Origin: Bin80 sp965219915
GTDB taxonomy: Bacteria > Bacteroidota > Rhodothermia > Rhodothermales > Bin80
Length of the DNA stretch: 64,000 nucleotides
Direction of reading: 5' to 3'
Assembly: GCA_965219915.1 (NCBI GenBank)
Contig: OZ244794.1
Coordinates: 1,736,001 to 1,800,000, forward strand
Shown here: positions 47,704 through 56,923 of the stretch, in pieces
Position numbering within the stretch: position 1 is the stretch's first letter
How the letters are laid out: each line of letters opens with the position of its first letter
Notes under the pieces: generated by a model
The model's database searches: none
What the model was told of the DNA's origin: nothing
Seen by the model: the letters and a program-made list of their open reading frames with translations, nothing else
Translations under genes and position numbers: made by a program

Positions 47704-49773
47704 ATGACTGAAATCGAAGTGAAACAGAAGCTGCTGTTTGTGGCAGAGATCATCACTCGCTCTGGAATGCATCCGGCTCCACTGTCAAAAGGTCAGGCCG
47801 AGGAGCTCACAGCGGTTGTAGATGAGCGGCTCGTTGAGATAAAGGATGACCAGATAGCCTTCGTAACCCCCGAGCTACTCGCAACTTGGGTCTCTCACTA
47901 CTGCGCTATGCGTATATCAGATGTATGGGAAGATCTTGATCGAACTGCTCAGGAACTAGACCGAGCCTATTATCTTTTTCGTACACTGGCGTTGATAGAA
48001 TCGGCTGCTACCCAACTATTTTTATCGCTTGAGAATGACTGCGGCAAGAGTTTATTGGCTCGGTTGGAGGCAGCCGCACGTTTAGAGGTGAGGGCGGACG
48101 AACCCAACGTTCCCCTAAGATCGATCTACTTCAATTTCTGTGATGTACTCCCAGAATTGGGCTACACGCCTAGCGACCTCGCTAACCATTTAGGACCAGT
48201 GTTAGATGCCACAGAGAATTATTTGCCTCGGGGCAAACTTCATGGAGCAATTGAGCGATTGGCCGGGCAGTCTCAGGAAAAAGCGGAGGACCTGCTGGAT
48301 ACCTTTTTGCAGCGGACGGAACAGAGAACGGTTGAACTTGCTGCCAATGCTCTCAAGTCTCTATGGAAATTCGTTCCTGACAAAGCCCACAGGAAGGCTA
48401 TGGAGCTAACTGAGGCAAAACTTACACCTCTGAAACGTATCGGCACTATAGCACTCGTTTGGTTCGATTACGAACTCCCATCGTATGAAGGAAAACTCTT
48501 AGAGACGATAGATCGTCTTCAGGAGCTATGTAAGAGTAATGAAACGAATCTATTGCCCACAATTGCCCAGGCTTTCGGTGATCTCTATTCGGATTTGCTC
48601 AATGACAATCAACTTAAACGAATTCAGAAGGGGATTCTAGACTTGGCCTCGCGTGAAGAACCAGAAATTCAGCATGCCATGGCCCAAGTTTTGGTCAGGA
48701 AAGTAGTTGATTATGGAGCTGCTGATTGGTTTTGGGCTGTTCTAAATTGCTTGTCTGGTGTTCAAGCTCGCAATAAGGGTACGCTGCAAGAGCTTGATCT
48801 GACCACGTTCAGTCTATTTGAGCGCCATCCAGAGCGTGTCGCAACATACTTGGGGGATGTAGTGATGAGGCGGCAGTATGGAAGGGAAGGAGAAAGCGAC
48901 AAACTGCCGGACCTCTATAGGGAAACGGTCTTTCGCCTTGTTGATGAGCAGCAGCCAATACTTGAATCCACAATTACAAGGTGGTTTGCTTCCAAAGATC
49001 GGCGTCTCCATGCAGCGGCAGCAGATTTAGTGGGATGCTTCGTTAAAGAGCAACGTCGTTGGCCGGGCCGTACTATTCAATTGGATTCTTCGGAGTTGGA
49101 TCCGCTTGGTGAGGAGAATGTGCAGCGGGTAATATGCGCTCTCACGGGCTATGTGGAAGATTACAAAGCACTGGCTTCTCTATTGATTTCGGTACTTTCA
49201 CGCGGGACCGTGAGTAAACGTGTGCGCGAACTGATAGTCAACGCCCTTAACCAAGTAGTCCTCTACAACATGCCGGGTTTAGCAGGTGAGTACCTGAGAG
49301 GCTTAACTCAGGATGCAGATATTCAGGAGTATGTTCGCCAAGTTATCACAGATGCGCTGGACCTTTTTGAGTCTTACCGTACACGGCTAAGCGAGAGACC
49401 TAACCTGAAAGAACTAATACCACCCGATATCCGCGTTCATCGCTTCCATGCAGAATTCGATAAACAGTTTTCCCATCATATGGGGGCGAAGGCGTTTCAT
49501 AGATCTGGATTGCTGAGTCATATAACCAAGATTCCCGTTAAATATGGGCAAGCATCATTTTCATTGGAGAGAGGCACTGCAGAATCCTTCGTCCCAATGA
49601 GACCTGTCCAGACCGATGTTGAATTGCCAAGAGAACTCATAATTGATCCCTTTGGACACGAAATCAATCGAATGCAGTGGAAGATTATGGCCGTTAATGG
49701 GATTCCAACCGAATCGCGGACCTTGACTTCGGATAATAGTGGAACAATCAATGAAGAAAAGAGAGCAGAATAA
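47704..49773 (+). CDS. Unrecognised large alpha-helical (HEAT-repeat-like) protein
   Basis: 689 residues from the ATG at 47704 (a TTG at 47695 is also in frame). Nearly the whole chain is predicted by eye to be helical, with repeated ~35-40-residue helix pairs between about 150 and 560 (for example LAANALKSLWKFVPDKAHRK, MAQVLVRKVVDYGAADWFWAVL), resembling HEAT/ARM scaffolds. No nucleotide-binding or catalytic motif is seen. It ends 2 bp before the next gene, so the two are almost surely co-translated partners. It is a probable adaptor or sensor subunit of an undescribed module. Confidence 0.6.
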   Translation: MTEIEVKQKLLFVAEIITRSGMHPAPLSKGQAEELTAVVDERLVEIKDDQIAFVTPELLATWVSHYCAMRISDVWEDLDRTAQELDRAYYLFRTLALIESAATQLFLSLENDCGKSLLARLEAAARLEVRADEPNVPLRSIYFNFCDVLPELGYTPSDLANHLGPVLDATENYLPRGKLHGAIERLAGQSQEKAEDLLDTFLQRTEQRTVELAANALKSLWKFVPDKAHRKAMELTEAKLTPLKRIGTIALVWFDYELPSYEGKLLETIDRLQELCKSNETNLLPTIAQAFGDLYSDLLNDNQLKRIQKGILDLASREEPEIQHAMAQVLVRKVVDYGAADWFWAVLNCLSGVQARNKGTLQELDLTTFSLFERHPERVATYLGDVVMRRQYGREGESDKLPDLYRETVFRLVDEQQPILESTITRWFASKDRRLHAAAADLVGCFVKEQRRWPGRTIQLDSSELDPLGEENVQRVICALTGYVEDYKALASLLISVLSRGTVSKRVRELIVNALNQVVLYNMPGLAGEYLRGLTQDADIQEYVRQVITDALDLFESYRTRLSERPNLKELIPPDIRVHRFHAEFDKQFSHHMGAKAFHRSGLLSHITKIPVKYGQASFSLERGTAESFVPMRPVQTDVELPRELIIDPFGHEINRMQWKIMAVNGIPTESRTLTSDNSGTINEEKRAE

Positions 49774-49775
49774 TC

Positions 49776-51482
49776 ATGAAAATCTTGCTCAGAGAGTATC
49801 TAGCCAAAATGAGAGAGCTGGGTGAACTGGATGTTCTGGTTGCGGATTTGTTACTCAATATGCAGATTGAGCCTCTAAGCAAGCCTCAGCCTGGGGTACG
49901 TCAGTATGGCGTGGATATACCTGCTATAGGCAAGGATCCAGATGATGGTATACAAAAGCTGTTTTTGATCACCATAAAGCCGGGTGATATTACTCGAAGT
50001 AATTGGAATGTAAACCTCAACGACGTGCGTCCTTCGCTTGATGAGATTAAAGATGTATACATTACACAACTAGTAGACAATGCCCATAAAAGAATGCCGA
50101 AGAAGATAGTTTTGTGTTGCGGGGGCTCGATTAAACAGGAGGTAGAAGGGAACTGGAGAGGGTATGTAAAAAGGAATGAGGATAGACAGTTAGAGTATGC
50201 CCTTTGGACTGGCTACAAGCTCGCACTTCTTATTGAGAAGCACTTCATGGACGAGTACCTATTTCCGCAGGAAAACCAAAGTTTGATGCGAAAGGCCCTC
50301 GCTCTACTCGATCAGAACGAGCAAGAACCAGTTTTCTTCTATAGGCTAATAGAACAGATATTATTCGAGAGTGAATTGCCAACGAATGCGCCCAAACAAT
50401 CATACAAAAAGCATTTGAAGATTCTTAGGCTGGTAGATCTTTGCCTAGGTGTAGTAGCCAAGTGGGCTATTGATGTGGAAAACACCCGCCCGGCGCTACA
50501 GTGTGCGGAACGTGCTTTGCTACGAACATGGGATTTCTTACGGCAGCATGAGCTTTTGGACTACGAAGCCGCGCGAAAGATACATTTCCGGTTGCACATG
50601 CAATACCTTGCAACTGCCTTGGTCTATGCAAAGCGGATTCACCCGATGTGTCTAGTAAAGGACGGTCTTGCGTACCATTCTTCTCGTGCCGAGGTAGTTG
50701 AATATCCGCTCCGTGTATTTGAAGTTATTGGTATCCTGAGCACGTTGGGCATTAATTACGCCTTTCTCTTCCAAGCAACGAAATTGGATGGGCTCGAAGA
50801 AAGCCTATTTATGATTGTTGACACGCTTGTAGAGCTAATTTGCAACAATCGCGTTGCTTTTTCCCCACGATACGACGGACATGCAATTGAAATAACACTC
50901 GGTCTGTTACTGCTGTTTTTGACGGGGCGGACTGACCATGCATTAGGATGGATGAGGGAGTTATACCGTCGTATTACATTAGCCTATAAGCTGGGAAAGT
51001 ACTTTCCAGTCGCATCTGATAACTATGAAGATCTCATAGACATGGAATTTGGTCAGAATGCCCAAAGAGAACTGCTGATGGACCTGTCAACGATTCTTCC
51101 GACTATTGCTGAGTGGTATGCAATAATTGGTGAGCAGGACGAATACGAAGCTTTCAGGGAAACTGCGAACAGAAGATGCGAAGAAGTGAATCTTCAAATA
51201 TGGTACCCAGACAGCGAGACTGAATCAGTACTGTATAAGGAAAACGCAGGCAAAGATACAGGGAAAATGGGAATATCTATTTCTCTTCCAGAAGACATTG
51301 ATGCGCTACGTAATACCATGCAAAACATGCTTACAGAACAAACATCATTCTTCCAACTCTCTTGCATTGAAGGCGATTTCCCAGCTCTGGGCCTGATTGC
51401 AAGCCGTCATTTTCGAACGCCAGTGATTCCTGCCTATTGGCAACAGCTGCTCCCCAAAAACAATGGTACATCAAACGTGTAG
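49776..51482 (+). CDS. Unrecognised protein with restriction-nuclease-like N-terminus
   Basis: 568 residues. Residues about 40-75 read RQYGVDIPAIGKDPDDG...LFLITIKPGDITR: D47 and K68 sit where Mrr-type PD-(D/E)XK nucleases have their D and K, but the middle acidic/Gln residue is T66, so activity is uncertain. The rest (about 150-500) is helical, with TPR- or HEAT-like character and no motif I know. It starts 2 bp after its upstream partner, suggesting a stoichiometric complex. It is A/T-rich relative to the core genome. A sensor plus nuclease-like effector pairing is inferred, not shown. Confidence 0.6.
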   Translation: MKILLREYLAKMRELGELDVLVADLLLNMQIEPLSKPQPGVRQYGVDIPAIGKDPDDGIQKLFLITIKPGDITRSNWNVNLNDVRPSLDEIKDVYITQLVDNAHKRMPKKIVLCCGGSIKQEVEGNWRGYVKRNEDRQLEYALWTGYKLALLIEKHFMDEYLFPQENQSLMRKALALLDQNEQEPVFFYRLIEQILFESELPTNAPKQSYKKHLKILRLVDLCLGVVAKWAIDVENTRPALQCAERALLRTWDFLRQHELLDYEAARKIHFRLHMQYLATALVYAKRIHPMCLVKDGLAYHSSRAEVVEYPLRVFEVIGILSTLGINYAFLFQATKLDGLEESLFMIVDTLVELICNNRVAFSPRYDGHAIEITLGLLLLFLTGRTDHALGWMRELYRRITLAYKLGKYFPVASDNYEDLIDMEFGQNAQRELLMDLSTILPTIAEWYAIIGEQDEYEAFRETANRRCEEVNLQIWYPDSETESVLYKENAGKDTGKMGISISLPEDIDALRNTMQNMLTEQTSFFQLSCIEGDFPALGLIASRHFRTPVIPAYWQQLLPKNNGTSNV

Positions 51483-51574
51483 GGTACATTTAAAATGGAC
51501 GCGATTGAGAACGATCTGCCCATTGCTTAAGGCATGAACGATCGACCTCCAGAGACTCGGCGAGGTAGTTGATT

Positions 51575-51618
51575 GAACCATTCCAATCGGATTGGTACCA
51601 ATCCGATTGGAATGGTTC
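51575..51618. repeat. 44-bp perfect palindrome with nested half-sites
   Basis: Two 21-bp arms, GAACCATTCCAATCGGATTGG and its exact reverse complement, meet at a central TA. Each arm itself contains the near-palindrome CCAATC-N-GATTGG, so CCAATC/GATTGG half-sites occur four times. It lies 93 bp after the 568-aa gene and 25 bp before the ATG of the next gene. There is no T tract, so it is not a standard terminator; a multi-dimer operator, a cruciform or a recombination site are alternatives. Confidence 0.9.
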
Positions 51619-51642
51619 GCTCTTATTACGGAGTAAGTATTA

Positions 51643-52413
51643 ATGGATAACGGCAAGTTAAAGTTTCTTTCACTGTCGGAAGAACTAGAGACATCCCGAG
51701 ATCTGATCAAAGCAGGTTTCGGGAGTCTACAGGAGATAGATGGAGGAAATGACTTTTATCATATCCCTCAACTTCTGATAGCGAGTGGGCTAGAGAGGTT
51801 GATGAAATGCTTCATCGTATTGGTTGAATACTCTCGAAATGGCTCCCACCCTTGCCCTAAAATGATGCTGAATCTGGGTCACGATCTGACACGCATCCTT
51901 GAGAAAGTATGTGATGAATACTATGACAGTGACTCAAGATCAATTCTCCAGGATGAGTTGACTTTCCTCAGAGAAGATCCGGTTCTCAAGGAGTGCGAGA
52001 AGATTCTATCCGTTTTTGGTATGTGGGGCAGATACTACAATCTTGATGTTGTAACGGGCAAGACACCGGTACAAATTGACCCCAAGGAGGAGTGGAAAAA
52101 GTTGGAAGATAGCATAGAAGGCATTGACTCCGATCCACATGATTTAACATCATGGAGTGAATATCCCTCGAGGGTTAACGCCAAAATTATATACGTGTTG
52201 GAGCGCATGGTTCGTGCAATTGCGCTGCAGTTTACGTTGGGAAATCATGGCAAGCACTTCAAAAGGATTAAGCCAGTGATTTCAGTATACATGGAGTTTA
52301 TTTCAATCACAGAGGAGGCTATCGGGACCAAAGATTACAGGAAATCAGTGGAGGTTTTGAGGCGTGACAGGCATAAATGGAAAAGGCTGTCCGAGCGGCG
52401 AATATTGAAATGA
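51643..52413 (+). CDS. Unrecognised protein, possibly HEPN-like
   Basis: 256 residues, cytoplasmic, helical. The N-terminal HIPQLLIASGLERLMKCFIVLVEYS and the following LGHDLTRILEKVCDEYY resemble the helix layout of HEPN-type domains (helical pair, then GHDL), but a clear RxxxxH ribonuclease motif is not evident. A GGAG ribosome-binding site precedes the ATG, and the 44-bp palindrome lies just upstream. The stop overlaps the start of the small downstream gene (ATGA). Possibly an abortive-infection toxin with a small partner; this is inference. Confidence 0.5.
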   Translation: MDNGKLKFLSLSEELETSRDLIKAGFGSLQEIDGGNDFYHIPQLLIASGLERLMKCFIVLVEYSRNGSHPCPKMMLNLGHDLTRILEKVCDEYYDSDSRSILQDELTFLREDPVLKECEKILSVFGMWGRYYNLDVVTGKTPVQIDPKEEWKKLEDSIEGIDSDPHDLTSWSEYPSRVNAKIIYVLERMVRAIALQFTLGNHGKHFKRIKPVISVYMEFISITEEAIGTKDYRKSVEVLRRDRHKWKRLSERRILK

Positions 52414-52652
52414 AATCGCCTACTCGCGTACTGCACAAGCGCGATTTCGGCGATAAATGGCCATTTAGGGTAGAACGTGTTGTCGTACAGCGCGACAAAG
52501 GGATATTTTGCTTGGTTTATATAGACGGGTACAGGTTTGCACTTAACGGAGCAACAGCAAGTCGATTCAATCTCCCTGATCCTCATGAGGCAGGGGAGGC
52601 CATACTGGGTAAGTCTGTTAGTCCAATCTTTGAAATTGCTCGTAATTTGTGA
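52410..52652 (+). CDS. Small DUF2511-like protein coupled to the upstream gene
   Basis: 80 residues from the ATG at 52410, which shares ATGA with the previous stop. FGDKWPFRVERVVVQRDKGIF and IDGYRFALNGATASRF resemble DUF2511, where WPF and YAxNGxA are conserved, but the usual signal peptide and cysteines are missing. The coupling makes it a candidate antitoxin or modulator of the 256-residue protein. The match is from memory only. Confidence 0.5.
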   Translation: MKSPTRVLHKRDFGDKWPFRVERVVVQRDKGIFCLVYIDGYRFALNGATASRFNLPDPHEAGEAILGKSVSPIFEIARNL

Positions 52653-53160
52653 TTCGTCCCACGCAAACCGCCAAGGTTGTCAATTAAGTCAAAATGAAAG
52701 AAAATGTGTACTCATTATGGTTTACGAATAGTTCGTGCGATTGAGCGCATAATTCTCCTTGTTTGTGTGGATGCTCGGGACCGTGATTAGATCCCAGATT
52801 GTATGGAGGCTTCGCGGTTGCTCGAGTCGGTTGAATACTTCTATCTTCTGGTTCCGTAGCTCGCTGCTCCGCCTCGGTGGTCGTGCTCTCTCTCAGGCGA
52901 ACTTCCATCTGTCACCGGTGGAAAATGTGACAGCCACCAAACGTAATCACGTACGCAGTCCGATCCGAGGGAGGAGCCAGGTACGTGAGTGAGCGTGTCC
53001 AGTATTTGGGTGGGAGCGCGGGAAAACACGGGTAGCTTTAGCGCCAGGACTTGTGGAAACGGACAGGTGGAGGGGACAATTGTACTCGGCAGCTTCTTCG
53101 TTTGCACTGCAACCAAATGGTGTTACAAGTGCTATAAGGAGATGGTTTAGAATATCTGGC
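52653..53160. other. Intergenic region of about 500 bp
   Basis: Open frames on both strands are short, Arg/Ser-rich and unlike real protein. A 36-codon frame leading into the rhomboid gene (from 53053) is probably untranslated leader. GC rises again here relative to 45.4-52.6 kb, so the right end of the A/T-rich cassette may lie near 52.65 kb. No terminal repeats are seen. Confidence 0.4.
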
Positions 53161-53793
53161 ATGGTGTATTCCTCGTATGGCGGTTTAGGTAGTTACGGCG
53201 CATTTCCGCCAGTCATTAAGAACCTGTTAATCATAAACGGTCTGGTTTTCCTTGCCCAGATTGTCAATATTTTTCCACTTGTGGGATGGTTTGCGTTGTG
53301 GCCGCTTGCGAACGGATTCCAGCTGTATCAACTTGCAACGTATAGTTTCCTTCACGGGGGGATCTCGCACATATTGTTCAATATGTTTGCGCTGTGGATG
53401 TTTGGGGCGCAGATTGAGAACACGTGGGGTTCTCGACGCTTTGCAATCTATTATTTCGCCTGCGTGATAGGCGCCGGCTTTGTTCAACTTGCTGCCACTT
53501 ATTTCTCGGGGGCGGTCTGGCCTACAATCGGCGCATCAGGCGGTGTGTTTGGGATACTTCTAGCCTTTGGCATGATGTTCCCAGAACAGCGAATTATGCT
53601 GCTTTTTCCACCGATCCCAATGAAGGCCAAGTATTTTGTGATTGGGTATGGTGTACTGGAGCTATTTTTTGCTACGACCGATCTTCAGCCAGGAGTGGCA
53701 AACCTTGCGCATCTAGGAGGAATGGCCGCTGGATTTCTGCTGATTATGTACTGGCGCGGACGGCTGCCCTTTAAACCCAGGTCTAACTATTGA
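53161..53793 (+). CDS. Rhomboid-family intramembrane serine protease
   Basis: 210 residues from the ATG at 53161 (MVYSSYGGLGSYG); an upstream in-frame extension from 53053 lacks protein character. Six hydrophobic segments. The catalytic serine is S126 in GASGGVFG, the catalytic histidine H184 in NLAHLGGMAAGF, and HGGISHILFNMFALW (H70, N74) supplies the oxyanion region. It cleaves transmembrane substrates within the bilayer. It is flanked by an intergenic region and a convergent methyltransferase, so it stands alone. Confidence 0.9.
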   Translation: MVYSSYGGLGSYGAFPPVIKNLLIINGLVFLAQIVNIFPLVGWFALWPLANGFQLYQLATYSFLHGGISHILFNMFALWMFGAQIENTWGSRRFAIYYFACVIGAGFVQLAATYFSGAVWPTIGASGGVFGILLAFGMMFPEQRIMLLFPPIPMKAKYFVIGYGVLELFFATTDLQPGVANLAHLGGMAAGFLLIMYWRGRLPFKPRSNY

Positions 53794-53863
53794 CCTTCTG
53801 CTGGTAGTGGAGATTTTATCTTGAAATCAGGTCTTTGCGAGAGGCGCAGCGGGAAGGTTTGCA

Positions 53864-53888
53864 CTGACCTTTACGACCTTTAGGTCAG
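53864..53888. repeat. Inverted repeat between convergent genes
   Basis: CTGACCT (53864-53870) and AGGTCAG (53882-53888) pair with an 11-nt loop, between the rhomboid and methyltransferase stops. It could act as a weak bidirectional terminator, although no T tract follows. Confidence 0.35.
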
Positions 53889-53953
53889 ATCGGCCCACCA
53901 GAGCGTTCCTCCCCGCGGCCCATCGCCTCGTACGCCGATTGATCAATAGGCAC

Positions 53954-56923
53954 TCACGTCTGCTTCAGGTGGTGGAGTGCTTTTTTATTTTGTCCATGAA
54001 CCGAGGGTTCATTGCACCAGAGCCAGCGCAACGTGTCCAGAATTGCGGGAGTGGTACCGTCTAGCAGATTGAGCATCTCAAGAACCACGTGATCAATTTG
54101 CATTCGCATATCATCCGCATGGGCCTGACAAGCCGGAAGCAGCGGTTCGGTAGACAGGTGGTCAAATACAGCTGCGGCTTGTTCTAATTGAGTTGCCGGT
54201 ATCTGATCGAGTCTTGGACAGGGAATACCGGACAATGCCTTTAGCTGTGTTCTGGACCGTCCACTGTGCGTCCGTTGGCCTTGTGTCCAGTGAACTAGGA
54301 AGCCCAGCGTAGAATTGGACCATAAGGCAAAAGCCTTGAGTACATGTGGATTATCGTGCCGCAGCGAAGTCCAGGTTGGTCCACCCATTCCCGGATAGGT
54401 CGTTACTGCCGCCAAGAGAGCCTGGGAGGTCCAGCGCATGTTTCGTGCATAAAACAGCGTACTACGGGACGCCCGCATTGCCTCCCGCTTTGCCTCCGAC
54501 CCTATACCAGGAGGAGCCATACCCTTGTGAGTCAGCGCTACAAGAAGTTGCTTTTGTGTGCTGCTGTCGGCCTTCCATAGTGCACGATCAGAACCAATGG
54601 TATCCACTGAATTGAATACGGGTACGAACTCGAAAGCACCAATTGGAGTTCGACCTGATAAATGGCCTATTAAGTGATGAGTGGGGCCAACTTCAAAAAG
54701 TTCTCCAATTGAGCACATTGGCATACCGAGGGGTATGATATGACCATTGAAGTGAAGTATCCCCTCCAGGAGTGTATTTGCCGCTACCGCAAGGTCGGCG
54801 TGTAAAACTCCCAGCGGGTTCCAGGGGGCGCCATCTCCCTTCGCAGTGAAAGTACACATCTGCCCGACCTCATCATTCCCTACCCGGACCGCATAGCTGC
54901 CCCCGGAATCCTGGGCTATCCTCAGTGCAGTGCGAATTGAACGGGCGACCTCGCCAGCCTCCCCAGCCCGTAAAACAGGGGCGCGTAACGTCACACAATG
55001 CACCTCCGCCGAGGGCGATTTCTCCGCATGATGATTCTCCGTCCGCTTCGTTCCAACAAACAGCATCTCCTCCATCTCCGTGTCAGCCGAAAGCGCCCGC
55101 TGCCCCAAAGCCTGACCGCTCGCCACCGTTATAGCCACGATGTCGGTGAACTCCCGTGTGATCATCTGACGCGTCACTGCCCATGATTCCGCAAATGCGG
55201 CAGACAGTGGCAACACAAATCCGATCCGACCGCCCGGCTTGCATTTTTGGTGCGCCAGCACAAGAAATGATGCCGCTAACCCAGCCTGATTGTTTACCGG
55301 TGCATGCCGTACCAAGAACTTCCAACGCCGCTGACATGCCTTGCGTTCAGCAGACGATAATCCCGCAATGTCAAATACACTTTGACCACCCCGTGTGCGC
55401 GAATATGGCGGATTCATCAGAATCCAATCCATCGAACTATCCGGCACACTGACCGAGTTCTCTTCACCGCTACCGTTGCCCATTGATCTGCCCGCGCCTA
55501 CATTGAACAGATCAACCACCTGTTGTGCAGCAAAATACTCCAGCGATCCCGTCTGACCTTTCTCTCCGCCAACATTCACCCAACCAATCTGCGTGTCTCC
55601 ATATGGATCTCCATACCCCAACGCCGCCAGTGAGGAGGTCGTTAGATGCGCCGCAATCGGACTCACATCGGCCCCGATCAGCCCGCCCTCCATTGCTGCG
55701 GCATGTAAATCACGCAGACTCTCTAAGCTCCCGCCTGCATGCTCATGAAGCGTGGCCACGCGGTAGTATCCTGCACGCAGAAGAGTGCCGGTTCCGCAGG
55801 CCAGATCACTCAGACATCGCTTTCTGAAAAGGTCTGGATCCGCCCACTCAACCGCAGTCAGCATCGACGGTTCGATCGTCAGACCCGCCAATAGTTCTGC
55901 CGTGGCTGACTGGGTGTAGAATGCGGCGGCGGTCTTTCGATCTTCACTCAACTTAGGAAACAACTCCGCACCAATATTGATGTGAAGCCCCAACTGGGCA
56001 GTCTCAATCTCCAGAACCGCCTCAATCAGTTTCCTGAGCATCCGGGAGGTCCCACCGGGATCAAACTTGCTCGCCAACTCAAAGACTTCAATCGCCGGCT
56101 CAAAGACAGAATTCCAGTTGTGCAGGTTAATGGTCCGCCAGACCTCAATCTGCGCAAGCACATTGGGGGCAGAACGTCCTGTAAAATCTATGAACGGTGC
56201 GTACGCGACACCCTGCGTTGCAAGCCGTTGTTGCGTTAAAAGGGCATTCAACCATAACACGACCGTAGTCCGTAAACCTTTCAGCGGCGAACGCTGGTGT
56301 AGATGACCAGCAATCTGCTGTTGTCCCCTGATCGGTAGCACCGCCTCCAACCCATCGGCTGCCGCTTCAACCAGTAGCGCAACCCGATCTCCGACAGACT
56401 TTACTTCCTCGCGCGGCAGTCCCGCCGCAGTCAAGAGCGTTGCAAGATCAAACACACTACCTGCAATGAATCCGTCCTGTGGCCACCTCCGCTCAAATGT
56501 GCCTTCAATCGTGGTCTGTCCCTTGCTCTCCAACAACTGATGAACTGCATACGCAAGCGGTGCCCCCTCCAGCAAGATATCTGTGATCCTGAACCCATGC
56601 GTCTTACGAAAACGCTGTGGAATATGCAACGCAATGGCGGTGCCGATCCTAGCACGTCTCCGTCGAGTCTCAAGCCCTAATCTTGCAACGGCATCCTTGT
56701 GCGCATCCAAAGCCCCAAATGAACACTCAATCACTACGGGTGGGAAAACTCCGTCATCAATTAATATGTCGGGGCGCAGTCCCGAACCTTTTTCGGTGTA
56801 CAGGAGTCGGGTCTCTTCAACCTTGATGCATTCCGGCTCCGCTGACCAACGGGCACAGGCCTTTCGAAGGGCACGACCAAGTGCCTGGTTGAAGGTTTCC
56901 TCTATGGTATATCCATCTCCCAT
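53954..56923 (-). CDS. N6-adenine DNA methyltransferase with nuclease-like N-terminus (type IIG-like)
   Basis: 989 residues. The N-terminal region has RPDILIDD...VVIECSFG: P51, D52 and E66 match a PD-(D/E)XK fold, but the lysine expected two residues after E66 is S68. The methyltransferase core shows the SAM motif SDLACGTGTLLRAGY (motif I, D373-G379) and the catalytic NPPY (504-507). The ~400 C-terminal residues resemble a target-recognition region. This layout fits Eco57I-like type IIG restriction-modification enzymes or a phage-defence methyltransferase (BREX/DISARM-like). No separate specificity or helicase gene is adjacent. With the altered nuclease site it may only methylate. Confidence 0.82.
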   Translation of the reverse strand: MGDGYTIEETFNQALGRALRKACARWSAEPECIKVEETRLLYTEKGSGLRPDILIDDGVFPPVVIECSFGALDAHKDAVARLGLETRRRRARIGTAIALHIPQRFRKTHGFRITDILLEGAPLAYAVHQLLESKGQTTIEGTFERRWPQDGFIAGSVFDLATLLTAAGLPREEVKSVGDRVALLVEAAADGLEAVLPIRGQQQIAGHLHQRSPLKGLRTTVVLWLNALLTQQRLATQGVAYAPFIDFTGRSAPNVLAQIEVWRTINLHNWNSVFEPAIEVFELASKFDPGGTSRMLRKLIEAVLEIETAQLGLHINIGAELFPKLSEDRKTAAAFYTQSATAELLAGLTIEPSMLTAVEWADPDLFRKRCLSDLACGTGTLLRAGYYRVATLHEHAGGSLESLRDLHAAAMEGGLIGADVSPIAAHLTTSSLAALGYGDPYGDTQIGWVNVGGEKGQTGSLEYFAAQQVVDLFNVGAGRSMGNGSGEENSVSVPDSSMDWILMNPPYSRTRGGQSVFDIAGLSSAERKACQRRWKFLVRHAPVNNQAGLAASFLVLAHQKCKPGGRIGFVLPLSAAFAESWAVTRQMITREFTDIVAITVASGQALGQRALSADTEMEEMLFVGTKRTENHHAEKSPSAEVHCVTLRAPVLRAGEAGEVARSIRTALRIAQDSGGSYAVRVGNDEVGQMCTFTAKGDGAPWNPLGVLHADLAVAANTLLEGILHFNGHIIPLGMPMCSIGELFEVGPTHHLIGHLSGRTPIGAFEFVPVFNSVDTIGSDRALWKADSSTQKQLLVALTHKGMAPPGIGSEAKREAMRASRSTLFYARNMRWTSQALLAAVTTYPGMGGPTWTSLRHDNPHVLKAFALWSNSTLGFLVHWTQGQRTHSGRSRTQLKALSGIPCPRLDQIPATQLEQAAAVFDHLSTEPLLPACQAHADDMRMQIDHVVLEMLNLLDGTTPAILDTLRWLWCNEPSVHGQNKKALHHLKQT

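Noticed and set aside
51575..51618. Palindrome as an ordinary rho-independent terminator of the 568-aa gene
   Set aside because: It is 93 bp past the stop, has no loop suited to a hairpin and no T tract, and abuts the next gene's start.
52759..52992. 77-codon Arg/Ser-rich frame upstream of the rhomboid gene
   Set aside because: Rare start codon, unusual composition and a comparable frame on the other strand; likely chance.
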